A stretch of DNA of 29,290 nt from a virus. The translations under genes and the position numbers were made by a program. The DNA is taken from the IMG/VR virus record IMGVR_UViG_3300047382_000256, positions 1 through 29,290 of that record; one strand, given 5' to 3'. Positions within the stretch are counted from its first letter, which is position 1. The number at the start of each line of letters is the position of its first letter. Below are positions 14,048 through 25,000 of the stretch, piece by piece. The notes beneath the pieces were generated by a model. It saw nothing but the letters and a program-made list of their open reading frames with translations. It ran no database searches and was not told the origin of the DNA.

Positions 14048-17000
14048 TTATGCTATAGTTGCGTTCTGGTTTGCAGTATTCAACCAACCATTTGTAGTGT
14101 ATAGTAATGTTATGTTATCATTAACATCGCTAAATGTAATCGTTGTTCCAGTTGCTAATGTAGTTGGAGTAACTATTGCATCACCACCATCTACTACCAT
14201 TGTAATTATTTTTATTTGTCCTAGTACACCGTCTGCTAGTGTGTATGCATCATCTACGCCAGTTGTGGTAATTTCAGTTACAAGAGTATCTATTCCAATT
14301 GCACCTGGTCCACTAATTTGTTGTACATCGCCGACTATTATGTCTGTAGGTCCTACAAATTTTCCTGCTGTTATAGTTGTTGATTCAATACTATTGTTAT
14401 CAATAATACTAGTTCCGTTTTCGTAATTAGCTACAATTTTACCTGCTACACCGTCAACTATTAGACTACTATCATCACCAAAGATTGAACCTTTTATATC
14501 TGCGTTTATTGAAGCAGGAATAGCAGTTAGATAACCTACTGTAGCGTGGTTGCCCCAGCTTAACGCTGTGTCTGCATTGTCACCTTGTGCGCTAGTTGCT
14601 GCATCAGTAATTCCATAACCTGCAAGTGTAGTTGGAGTACTAGAAATTAGTGACCATGATATATCAAAACCTGTTATGCTTCCAGAACCGTCTCCGGTTA
14701 ATGTTGTAAAGCCACTTATAGTGCCGCCTGTGTCACCGGTAACATTTAAGAAGCCACTTATAGTGCCGCCTGTATCGCCAGTAATGTTTGTAAACTGTGT
14801 AATATCACCGCCAGTGTCGCCTGTAATTGTTGTAAATCCACTTACTGTTCCGCCAGTGTCGCCAGTGATATTTAAGAAGCCACTTATGGTACCGCCTGTG
14901 TCGCCTGTGATATTTGTAAACTGTGTAATATCACCACCGGTGTCACCAGTAATGTTTGTAAATGCAGTAATGTCTCCACCTGTTGCACCAGTAACATTAA
15001 GATATCCTGATAATGTTCCTGTTCCAGCACCAGTGATAGTAGTAGCTTCAACTGTATCTGCAACAAATGTTTCTGTACCTATGCTCCATTTGTCGTCTGT
15101 CTCGTTCCATACAAATTGTTTATTGTCTTCGTCGCCACGCTCAATTTCAATTCCACCGGACTCTGTTGGACTTGCTCCTGTGAAGTTGCTATTTAATAAT
15201 ATAATATTATCAGCAATATTAACTTCTTCTGTATTAACTGTTGTAGTTGTGCCTTGTACTGTTAAGTTCCCTTGCACAATAACTTCGTTTTCAAATGTTG
15301 CTGTACCTGTTACATTAGGAGTAATAATTTTACCAGACACTCCGTCAATAATAGGAGTACTATCGTCAGCAACAACACTGCCTATAAGTGAGCCTTCAAA
15401 TACTCCTGTATGCAAACTCACCCATGCACCGCTTTGATAAAATTGAAATCTATTCTCAGATGTATTATAGATAGTATCGCCACTTTGCGTTATAATCTGA
15501 TTAGCTACAGTCTGATTCATATTTACAAATTTAAGAGGACCACCTTCTATTTTTGCTCTATTGCCAACTTGTAGTATTAAGTCAGTGGCACTTTCTAGTG
15601 TACCAGTACCTGTACCACTTAATACAAAGTTTTCTGTTTCAACAGTAGTCGCTGTAACTGTATCAATACTAAAATTAGATGCTCTTAAAGTTACAAAGTT
15701 ACCTTCATCGTAACGTCTTGCAACTGTACCGATCTTTCCTGATTCATCTAAGAAAGGAAAAACATCGCCTGTTGTTTCTGTATTTCCTAATGTTACTTTA
15801 TCACTTGCGTTAATTTGAATAACTGTACCAGTAATAGTACCGATAGCTGTTGGAAATTGTAAGTTACCTGTAATACTATTACTAACACCGTCAATAATAA
15901 TAGTTGAATCGTCGCCAAAGAAAGATCCTCTAAAGTTACCTGTAGCATCTTCAAAGTTTGCACTTATAATTGATCCTCCGTTGAGATCTAGGTTACCTGT
16001 TGTAACACCTAAATCGCCTATAACATGTAATTTATAACTACCTGCTACACCGGTATTGTCGCCAAACACACCTGCGTTTGCTTTGTGTGTTTCGCCAACA
16101 GCATTACCTGCTAAATCTCCTGATAATGTTGTTGCTTCAATGTTGTTTATATAAGCATTACCAAACGCTGCTCCGGATCTACCAACACTACCATTACCAT
16201 TTACGTCTGGATAGATATCGTTATTGCCTTCTACTCTAACTTCGTTGACTTCTAATCTTGTTGTTGTATCAATATAGATAATATCACCAGCTAGTGTACC
16301 TTCACTATCTTGATATGTAATTTTATAACCTGATTCTACAGTAAGTGTATCTGTTTTATTTGAACTAAATCCTGTAATGTCACCTGCAATACCTGGTTCC
16401 CAAACTTGTGTTGTTTCATTCCAAACAATTGTTTGTCCATTTAATGCACCATTTTGTGTAAGTCTTGCTGCGTTAATTCTAGAGTTAAGGTGATCAACAA
16501 GTAATGTACTATCTTCTCCAAATACACTACCTTGTAGGTCACCTCTGTTAATAACTTCAACAGTTACTAATCCATCTTGTATAAATTCAGGTATTACTGC
16601 TCTTAGATCTGTTGCTTTAATATAGCCTTCATCATTAGTTAAATCACTTACAGCTAAAGGTCTACCTGAAATTACAGCATAAGGAATTTCGTTTGTAGTA
16701 GCATCAAAAACAGTAGATCCATTATTACCTTTTATACTACCTTGAAAGAAGTTTCCGTACACTCCGTCAAATCTATTAGCAGGACCGCCAACACTTGCTC
16801 CAAAATCTGTGTCAGGTAGAATACTTTCACTTACTTGTAGATTTGTTACAAATAATTCTGCTTCTGCATCGCCAAATTCGTAAAATTCTAACCCTGTTCC
16901 ATCTGCTTTAACTCTTACAAATTTTCCTTGTGCATCTGTATATGCTGTAGGAGTGTCGTCTAAATCTATAAATTCACCAGGTTGTAACTGATTTCCGTTA

Positions 17001-17155
17001 ATTGTAATTGCTTGAGCATTAATTGTACCTAGTGCGTCAATATTTTGTGCATCAACAATGCTAACATTGCGTAAATCTAGATTATCACCTGATGGTATTT
17101 CTTTGATCTTATTACCATCTGTAGTGTCTAGTATTAGGGGAAATCTATTTGCCAT
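14048..17155 (-). CDS. Large tail fibre protein with 14-residue tandem repeats (1035 aa)
   Basis: Starts MANRFPLILDTTDGNKIKEI at the ATG at 17155, which is the best spaced from an AGGA ribosome site; an ATG at 17161 and a TTG at 17164 are alternatives. Seen in order: four copies of the (K/Q)GS(V/I)FGDDS(T)LLVDGV module (near residues 208, 409, 591 and 888), a shaft segment NLTVQGTTTTVNTEEVNIAD near 630, eight 14-residue repeats of the form GDITQFTNITGDTG at 713-824, one degenerate WGNH element near 868, and a beta-rich C-terminus ending TTNGWLNTANQNATIA. These features are typical of long myovirus tail fibres. It shares the GDDS module with the 568-aa fibre but has no copy of the usual N-terminal module. 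An ATAAATA box lies upstream. Confidence 0.85.
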   Translation of the reverse strand: MANRFPLILDTTDGNKIKEIPSGDNLDLRNVSIVDAQNIDALGTINAQAITINGNQLQPGEFIDLDDTPTAYTDAQGKFVRVKADGTGLEFYEFGDAEAELFVTNLQVSESILPDTDFGASVGGPANRFDGVYGNFFQGSIKGNNGSTVFDATTNEIPYAVISGRPLAVSDLTNDEGYIKATDLRAVIPEFIQDGLVTVEVINRGDLQGSVFGEDSTLLVDHLNSRINAARLTQNGALNGQTIVWNETTQVWEPGIAGDITGFSSNKTDTLTVESGYKITYQDSEGTLAGDIIYIDTTTRLEVNEVRVEGNNDIYPDVNGNGSVGRSGAAFGNAYINNIEATTLSGDLAGNAVGETHKANAGVFGDNTGVAGSYKLHVIGDLGVTTGNLDLNGGSIISANFEDATGNFRGSFFGDDSTIIIDGVSNSITGNLQFPTAIGTITGTVIQINASDKVTLGNTETTGDVFPFLDESGKIGTVARRYDEGNFVTLRASNFSIDTVTATTVETENFVLSGTGTGTLESATDLILQVGNRAKIEGGPLKFVNMNQTVANQIITQSGDTIYNTSENRFQFYQSGAWVSLHTGVFEGSLIGSVVADDSTPIIDGVSGKIITPNVTGTATFENEVIVQGNLTVQGTTTTVNTEEVNIADNIILLNSNFTGASPTESGGIEIERGDEDNKQFVWNETDDKWSIGTETFVADTVEATTITGAGTGTLSGYLNVTGATGGDITAFTNITGDTGGDITQFTNITGDTGGTISGFLNITGDTGGTVSGFTTITGDTGGDITQFTNITGDTGGTISGFLNVTGDTGGTISGFTTLTGDGSGSITGFDISWSLISSTPTTLAGYGITDAATSAQGDNADTALSWGNHATVGYLTAIPASINADIKGSIFGDDSSLIVDGVAGKIVANYENGTSIIDNNSIESTTITAGKFVGPTDIIVGDVQQISGPGAIGIDTLVTEITTTGVDDAYTLADGVLGQIKIITMVVDGGDAIVTPTTLATGTTITFSDVNDNITLLYTTNGWLNTANQNATIA
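14684..15019 (-). repeat. Eight tandem 42-nt repeats (14-residue units), with a 126-nt higher-order repeat
   Basis: Within the 1035-aa fibre gene, eight in-frame units of 14 residues follow G(D/T)I(T/S)(Q/G)F(T/L)(N/T)ITGDTG. The first and last units are the most degenerate. Units 3-5 and 6-8 repeat the same order of types (DITQFTN, TISGFLN, T(V/I)SGFTT), giving two 126-nt blocks at 14810-14935 and 14684-14809. The DNA is conserved as well as the protein, which indicates recent duplication. Confidence 0.88.
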
Positions 17156-17179
17156 TCTCATCAATCCTGTTGTTATACA

Positions 17180-17186
17180 TATTTAT
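17180..17186 (-). promoter_or_regulatory. T4-type late promoter box (ATAAATA)
   Basis: Minus-strand CGATAAATATG in the 48-nt gap before the 1035-aa fibre gene. The core matches T4 late -10 boxes. The AGGA ribosome site follows about 12 nt downstream of the box. Confidence 0.5.
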
Positions 17187-17203
17187 CGTATCTGCTTGAA
17201 GTA

Positions 17204-18910
17204 TTATAATGCTGCTATTCTAGTTTGAAAATCTGCAAAGTCGATTGCCGCTGCTACTTCTGTTTTAAGTGTTGCTAAGTCAATTGTTTCTGCTACAAGA
17301 TAATCAGTACCTGCTACTGCTGCACTAATATTTCCTGCGCCATCTGCTTTTACAATACCTGTAATTGCACCTACTACTGGATCAGTTTCAGTAAAGCTAG
17401 TAAGATAACCTGCTGTGCTATGATCGCCCCAGCCGTATGCTGTGTCCCAATTCGCACTATCTTCAATGTTTGCTTTGGGTATATTACTATTAACTCCATC
17501 TACAAGTAATGTACTGTCATCACCAAACACACTACCTTTAATGTCACCGTCATGTGATGCGCCAGCTACTTGATAGCCTGCACTTGCATGATCTCCCCAA
17601 CTAAATGCTGCATCCCAATTTGCTTCATTAGTACCAGCTGCATAACCTGCACTTGCATGATCGCCCCAACTAAATGCTGCATCCCAATTTGCACTATCTT
17701 CAATGTTTGCTTTTGGAATTATACTATTTACAGCATCAACTAATAGTGTTGAATCATCAGCAAACACACTACCTTTTAAATCTCTTGGTGCCGAAATAGC
17801 AGTATCGACTTCTGCTTTTGTATAAGTTGTTGCTTGTGGTGCATAACCAGCTGCACTATGATCTCCCCATGCAAACGCTGTATCCCAATCTGTACTGCTT
17901 TCTACGTTAGCTTTTGGAATTACACTATTAATAGCATCTACAAGTAGAGTACTATCATCACCAAACACACTACCTTGTAAATCACCTGTGTTATTAACAT
18001 CAATTGTTAATGTGCCGTCTAGTATATCTGCTTGTACAAGGTATCCTGCTGCTGCGTGATCACCCCATGCATATGCTGTATCCCAATTTGTACTATCTTG
18101 CACTACTGCCTTAGGTATTACGCTGTTCACTGCATCAACTAGTAGTGTTGAATCGTCACCGAACACACTACCTTGTATATCGCCAGTGCCACCTTCTACA
18201 ACAACTTTTTCGCCACCGAAAGTAATTACTCCGCCGTCATTAGTAATTTCAACACCACCTAGGTTAATCGTGCTGCCACTTAGATACAGATCACGGAACT
18301 TATGTGTCATGCTACCTATATCGTATGCTTCGTTTGCATCAGGAATAATATTACCTTTAACAGTTCCGTCTAAGTTAATTGCTTTACCTACACTGTCTAC
18401 CATTGAAGTACTGTCATCAGCAAATACACTACCTACAATATCTCCAGTTACATTGCCAGTTACATTGCCTGTAAGATCTCCTGTAATAGAAGTAGCAGTA
18501 ATTGTATTTGCATCTACAGTTGTAGTATCAACAGGACCAACTACTTTGCCTGCAATACCATCTACCATTACACTCGAGTCATCTGCAAAAACACTACCAG
18601 TAGTATCTTGTCTTTCTGCAGGTGGACCACCGTTAATTAACAGTGTACCATTAGCAGTAAGTTCAATCCTGTTTTGGTTAAGGTATATAAAGTCTTTTAC
18701 ATATACATCTTCCCAACGCTTGTCTTCACTGCCTAAAGAACGTGTGCCGTCAGCATCTGGTATAAGATCTGCTGCTGTGTTGCTAGGATCAGTATTTTGT
18801 CCTGCATAAAGTTCGTCAAAATTATTATTAATTTTATCAAAAGCTGTACGTAAAGGATCGCCGTCTCCTTTGTTAGGAGTACTACCTGTATTAATTGTCT
18901 GTTTTGCCAT
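17204..18910 (-). CDS. Tail fibre protein with GDDSTLLVD and WGDH repeats (568 aa)
   Basis: Residues 1-36 are the shared tail module (GDGDPLRTAFDKINNNFDEL). The body carries six copies of the GSVF(A/G)DDSTLLVDAVNS module (near residues 105, 160, 247, 313, 390 and 459) and five copies of (N/D)WD(T/A)A(Y/F).WGDH..AGY (276-290, 342-356, 409-423, 432-446, 489-502). Two of the latter are directly adjacent. Segments RSLGSEDKRWEDVYVKDF and YDIGSMTHKFRDLYLSG match the fibre 'G...RW..VY' motif common in phage adhesins. The C-terminus is a probable helix (ETIDLATLKTEVAAAIDFAD). It is probably a long or side tail fibre. AGAAGGA precedes the ATG; no late box is seen, so it may be co-transcribed with the 2935-aa gene. 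Confidence 0.85.
   Translation of the reverse strand: MAKQTINTGSTPNKGDGDPLRTAFDKINNNFDELYAGQNTDPSNTAADLIPDADGTRSLGSEDKRWEDVYVKDFIYLNQNRIELTANGTLLINGGPPAERQDTTGSVFADDSSVMVDGIAGKVVGPVDTTTVDANTITATSITGDLTGNVTGNVTGDIVGSVFADDSTSMVDSVGKAINLDGTVKGNIIPDANEAYDIGSMTHKFRDLYLSGSTINLGGVEITNDGGVITFGGEKVVVEGGTGDIQGSVFGDDSTLLVDAVNSVIPKAVVQDSTNWDTAYAWGDHAAAGYLVQADILDGTLTIDVNNTGDLQGSVFGDDSTLLVDAINSVIPKANVESSTDWDTAFAWGDHSAAGYAPQATTYTKAEVDTAISAPRDLKGSVFADDSTLLVDAVNSIIPKANIEDSANWDAAFSWGDHASAGYAAGTNEANWDAAFSWGDHASAGYQVAGASHDGDIKGSVFGDDSTLLVDGVNSNIPKANIEDSANWDTAYGWGDHSTAGYLTSFTETDPVVGAITGIVKADGAGNISAAVAGTDYLVAETIDLATLKTEVAAAIDFADFQTRIAAL
17405..18085 (-). repeat. Five WGDH repeats interspersed with GDDSTLLVD modules
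   Basis: In the 568-aa fibre gene the 15-residue element (N/D)WD(T/A)A(Y/F)(A/S/G)WGDH(A/S)xAGY occurs five times. Copies 1, 2, 3 and 5 each follow a GSVFxDDSTLLVDAVNSxIPKA module by a few residues, so a composite unit of about 65-80 residues is repeated. Copies 3 and 4 are nearly identical at the DNA level and only 23 residues apart, which looks like a recent local duplication. Confidence 0.8.
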
Positions 18911-19043
18911 TCGATTTTCCTTCTACACGAACTTTTATTGTGCCAGCTGTTGCAATAACCTGTCTAGTTTGAGGCTGACTCTCATCTAAGTCAACCGATG
19001 CTTTTTGTGTTTTCATTAATTTCTCAAGAGTGCTTCGTTTCAT
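18891..19043 (-). CDS. Small ORF between fibre genes (50 aa)
   Basis: Found by reading the 135-nt gap between the 2935-aa and 568-aa genes. From the ATG at 19043, just after the upstream TAA (TAATAATG), the frame runs 50 codons: MKRSTLEKLMKTQKASVDLD, then QPQTRQVIATAGTIKVRVEG and SNGKTDN. It ends 20 nt inside the 568-aa gene. A GGA lies about 10 nt upstream. The length, the full use of the gap and coupled ends on both sides favour a real gene, perhaps a fibre chaperone or small virion protein. No family is recognised. Confidence 0.55.
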   Translation of the reverse strand: MKRSTLEKLMKTQKASVDLDESQPQTRQVIATAGTIKVRVEGKSNGKTDN

Positions 19044-19045
19044 TA

Positions 19046-22000
19046 TTATTTTCCAACTAATACTTCTACAGTGCCACGTTCACTGTCATCTTTAGAACTA
19101 ACAGCTTTACCTATTATTGTACCAATTTTAGGTTCATTGTTAACAACAGCATAACCTGGTATAGCACTTGTAACAAGTATATCACCTTTTTGTACTTTAC
19201 CTATAACATTACACGGAACTCTACCTTGTAGTGCTACTCCGGCAACATTATCACCTTTTAAATGACTGTTCATTAAGTGTGCTGGATTTGTTGTTACAAC
19301 ACCTGCTACTCTATGATCTTCTTTTATATTAGTTGTAGTAACTTCTTCATCACCGCCTAATACTAAAACTGTGCCAGGTGCATACTTTTCATCTGCTAAG
19401 TAATTTTCAGCTAAGTCAGCGTATAATGCTTCAGTTGCTGTTCCGTTGAATACACTAGCATATACTGTATTATATTTCTTTGTTGGCGCACCTATATTAT
19501 AAATGTTATCAAAGTCAGGAACAACACCGTCTTTATTAAAGATAAACGGTGTAACACTTGTACTTGTGCCACTATCGGATGCAACAATAGCAATTTGTCC
19601 TGCTGTTGTTTTACCTGTATTTCCACCTATTGCAATACCTGTACTTGCAAGTCCTTTTTCTCCTGGTGCTTCTATAAAGCTACTGTAGATCCAATCTACT
19701 GCGAGATTACTTTGACCACCTAATACTGAACTTGCTTGAAGTGTACTTTCTGTAACACCTGTACCGCCTATATTAACACTACCCGGTATCTCAAGATCTG
19801 GGAATGTAGGAGGAACATATCCTGGATCGCTTGGAGATCCTCCTGTTCCTGCAGAACCGCCAGTCGCTGTAAGTATTGTACCTTGTCCTGGTGTTTTGAG
19901 TAGTAGCTCTGTAGTATCTAATGATAATACTTCGTAATTACTATCCCCTCCGAGTATAAGACTATTAACTTGAATACTTCCGTCGACATTAGTTTTAACA
20001 ATACTGTTAGGCTCGCCTGCTACTGTTACATTACTAATACCATAAGTACCAGTACCGGTTTTTATTAGTGCTTCACCTGCGTCTGTTCCAGAAGCAATTT
20101 CACTAGTGAAGTCACCGTCTTCTAGACCGCCACCTTCACTTATAACTGTAGCAAAAGGAATTGCACTTACTGAACCATCGCCTGCTACGCTTCTACCTAA
20201 AACATTATCAGTTGAAATATGTTGTAATTTTTCAGGAGCAACACCTGTTGATGTATCTGAACTTGTTTGTAATTCAATAAATCCGTTTGTTGAAGTAAAT
20301 TCTGTATCTTTAAACGATGCAACACCTAAATCTGACTGACTTATGCCTGTTGCATTTGCTCTTAAACTTGCTGCATTTAAATCTAATTTACTTTGTGCAA
20401 TTGCTGCTGTTGGGCTAACATCTGCATTAACAATAGTTTCAGTTGCAAGTTGAATACTAACTTCGGTATATCTATCTGTTGGATTTCCACTTCCGTCTGT
20501 AGTAACAAATCTTTCAGTAGTTATAACAACATCACTATCTGCGCTAGGAACACCATTTGCCCATTCTGATAATGGTCCGTCTATACAAGGGCCATTTACT
20601 ACACCTGATACACTTACAGTATCTTGTCCTACAGGAGCACCTGAACTAAAGTCTCCGGTTAATGGTGTATAGGTAATGATAATAATGTCACCTTCGAAAC
20701 CTTGTGTTTCTTGTACATCAACAACAGTACCAGTTGCTCCAGAAAGGTTACCTGATATTGTTTGTCCTGGTTTATACGCTGCTCCGGCTCCTGACGTTGT
20801 AATTAAATCTGCGTCGATTATAATTTTCTTTAACGATGTTGATACTAATAACTGTCCTTCATCATAATCATTAATATCAACGTCTCTTAGATCTGGAAGT
20901 GTGTCATTATTACCTTGACTATTATCTACATAAGCTTTATTTGCAGTATCACTATCTGAAACTGGTGTACTAATATTCGTTATAGTATTACCAGCAGCAT
21001 TTATATCTGCTGTCATAGGCACACTACCGTTTGGAGCAAGCACACCTGGCCCAATTTTATTACTAATTGCTGCACCAGTTTGATCAAATCCTAAACGTCT
21101 ATTAACATACCCACGTACAGCACTTTCTGTTGGTACTGTATCTGATGCGTTATCAGTCATTGCTGTATCTGTTGAGAATTCAGTAACAACAACACCACGT
21201 TTAAAGCCTAAGCCGTCAACATCGGAAAGCGCAATACTTGCTGAGAAACTAACAGTACCAGTACCCTGATCCACACTAAAGAATCTACCAACTCTAAAGA
21301 TACCGTTTTGGTCGGTACTTACATAGAACACACGCCCTTTACCACGTTCGTCAACTTCATTTGACTGATCCGGCGCTCTCGGCAAACCAAAGATAACATT
21401 TGGATAGTTACTTGTGTTAAATCCACCTGTACCAACATCTAAGAAGTCGTGTCCTGTAGCTCTACAGGTAGAAATTGCAATAGTAACTGTACCCGGTGAT
21501 CCTGCTTGTAGACCACTTCTAAGTATCGGAACAACAGTTCCTAATACTAATGTTGAAGCAAGCCCTGCTGCTCTTGCAGGATATTGTAAGTCACTTACAT
21601 CTGCAATATCAACAATACCGTAATCATCTGATTCTGACGGCGTAGCTTGTATTTCGTGATCGCCTGATACAGGGTCAATTTGTACGCCTCTATAATTTGA
21701 TATAGTATGTTTTTTACCATCCCATGTTGTAATCATAGGAAGTTCGCCTGTACCATTAAAATCACTAGGCCTAAAATCACCTGAAGTTGTAATATTATTA
21801 TTAATACGACGAATTTCGTTTTCTTCGTATATTCTAACTACAGCAATAGTTGTATCGCCTGCTGTATTACCTAGTGTAGTTCCGCCTGTAAGAGGATTAC
21901 TATCTAGATCTAGTACTGTACCTTTTGTATTTTGTGCATTAACTGTATCAACAACAAGTCTTACGTAATCATAAGTACTATCAAATCCTGCTAAAGTAGT

Positions 22001-25000
22001 GTCTTCTGATAGTTCATTACCTAATGCATCCGCAGTTAAAAATGAAATACTTCTATATACAGTATCTGGATTTTCTCTAAAGATAACCGCAGTAGATGGA
22101 CGAATTGTTAAAATATCTGGACGAGCAATATCTTCAAAGATAAATGTTTGGTTATTTCTAACTTGTACATAAGTACCATGTGGTATGCCGCCTGTTTCTA
22201 AAATACCGTTTTGACTAAACTGACCGTCACCTGTTGCAAAGTTAACTTTGATAATTTTACCATTGTATCTAGGCGTATCGTCAGTTATTGCAATAGTTCC
22301 AGTGAATGTAAAAATTTTAAATCCGCCATTACTATCAACTTCGGTTGCTGTAATTACAACATCATTTGCCGGAGTTGCTCCGCCTAGGTCTGCACCACTA
22401 ATAGTAATAGTATCACCTACTTCGTAATCTTCTCCTAATAATACACCAGTTACACTATATCCATCTGTAATTGTTTTAGAAACTTTAAATGTTGCGCCTG
22501 TACCTGCACCTAAATTAATACCTGCGTAGGTTGTAGATATACTATCACCAAATCCGGATATTTCTCCTACTATTGTGCCTGTGTCGACAACGTTTGCAAT
22601 CTCGTATCTAGCAAATATATCTTTGTTAGGATGATAGATATCAAATTCACCTCTATTACTCGGTAAATATTCAAAATCATAAAGGTGTCCAAATAATTGT
22701 TCTTCATCATTTGCATATCCTGAAGTATCAACTTCACTAGGTACACTACTTGCACCTAAAGCACCACTTGTTGATCCTGTAAGTTGATTTGTAGTATCAA
22801 ATATGTTAGATACACCTGTTAGATAAATTGTTCTTGTATTACTTGAAATTATTACAGTACCAGATGCACCTGTTGATGCCTGTGTAATTGTTTCGCCTTC
22901 AACTGTAGTAACATTATCAGAACAAGTTAAAATAATATCAGCTGTAAATGTTTTTGCAGGATTGTTCATATCATCACGTGTTGAAATTCCGTCTGGAATT
23001 TCATTTGGATCCGAACCTTCTGCAACTAGACCATAATCACCATAACAACTTGAACCTGTAAGAGATCTAATCTCAGAACCATTCTTAGCATAATACGATG
23101 CATGGCAGTAATATGTAAACATACTAACCATCTCTGATAGCGCACCATTCACAACAACTAGACCGTAACCTAGATCGTTAACTTGTGTAAAGTCGTTACC
23201 TAACATACTTCTGTTACCAGCAGTTTGTAGTGTGATAGCAATTGGAGCATCAATACTTTGTACTGTTCTAGCAACAATTAAAGCTCTGTTATTACTAATA
23301 TCTACATTTGCTGATACTAGTGCTGCACCTACTGATAATGAAGTTAAGTTTGGTGTAACTTCAGCTGGTAATAATTCTAAAGTATCAAGATCAATTACAT
23401 CTTTAATAATTCCAACTAGATCACTTACTATTGTTGCTTCTGTGCCCGTTGCAGGATTTGCTGTTACAGGCTGTCCTGCTCTTGTACCTTGTACAACTTC
23501 GCTTACAATAGTTTGCAAATCAGTATATGCTGCTACAGTAGCAGTTTCTTCATCTGTGTTACCTAACTGTCCAGCTGTGCCAACAAAGTAAGATCTTGCA
23601 TTTATTAATGTTCCTGAATTACCTCCATAAAGAACATCATATGAAAGTGCATCAACGATATATCCTACATCTCTTTCACATTTTGTACTATTATATGTAA
23701 GACTTGGATAATTTGTAGTAATAAAACTTGTTACTTGAGCTTTAATGAATGCTTTGTTTGCTTGTAGTATTACACTTGCATCGTTTGCATTAGTTGTAGG
23801 TTGTGCCGCTGGCGTCGGGAAAGTAAGTGCATCTGCTGCGGTATCTGTACTTACTACACCGTTGTTTAAAATATCTACAACTTCGTCAAATGCTGCTGCT
23901 GCTCTTGTTTCAGCAGTAACATCTGCATCAACTGCTGATAACGCAAGTACTTCACTTTTAGCAAAATTAATTGCGGCGGTTGTTTGTGCTAATTGTTCTG
24001 CTGTAACAACATCTGCATTTGCACGTTGATATGCTAACCCTGCTGTAACTGCTCTATAGTTTGAACCTAATGCAATATCTAACCCAACTGCATCTAAAAT
24101 TAATCCAGTGTCTCTAGCACATTTATCTTCATTAAAATCAAACGGAGCAACAGAATCTAAGTCTACTCCAGTTTGTAAATTACTTGTTGTACCTGTAAAG
24201 CCTTGTCCTACACCTAGTGCATCAGGGTTACTATTTTTATCTAATAGTAGTACCGCAGTACCTTCGTCAGGGTCGTAATTTATTACTGCATTAACTTGGA
24301 ATCTTCTACCATCAACATAAAATGGGCAAGGTGTTTCTGGTCTACGTATATAAAGACCTTGTGGGTCTTCAGGACTACCTAAACTTTTTACCTGCAGGAC
24401 AAATGGATCAGGAGTTGCAGTTACATCTGGAACCGGACTTCCGTCTGCAGGTCTACCAGTTGATACAACTTGTACTGCTGTATTTCCAGTAAATGCATCT
24501 ACAAACATACCTCCTGAAAATACTTGCTTGTTTTGCGATCTACTAAAACTTGAACCAGTTTGGATGTATGGAGATTTAGTTAGAACTTGTCCATATGGAT
24601 CAAGTGTACATAAAAATCCGCCATGTCCTTGTACAGTCATGTTACGCAGAATTGTAGCATCGTTCATTAAGAACACATCCATTTCGTCATTAGGTAACGG
24701 TGGATTGTAATCGTCGTTGAATGCAAAATTTATTGTATTAATAAAATTTAATGACATTGCTAGTGCAGTTGCTTCAGCTTCGCCATTAAATAAATCTGCT
24801 TGAGGGTATTCTATTAAATTTACATCACCATAGATGGTTGTAGGTTGTGCATTTGCAAATAGTCCTTGTAGAATAGTATAAATTTGATTTATGCCATCCT
24901 CAGTAGCTCCATTTTGTGAGCCATCTTTTGGCAATGCACCGTAATAATATTCACCCTGTGCTTCTAAAACATTTTCATTTCCGCCGAGTACAAAATCTTT

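Noticed and set aside
14684-15019. CRISPR-like array
   Set aside because: The repeats are directly adjacent, 42 nt long, in frame and coding, with no unique spacers.
14676-15437. Plus-strand open frame of 253 codons with PVSPVIF-type repeats
   Set aside because: It is the antisense of the 42-nt repeats in the 1035-aa fibre gene. A repeat whose length is a multiple of three keeps all frames open, and there is no ribosome site or family match.
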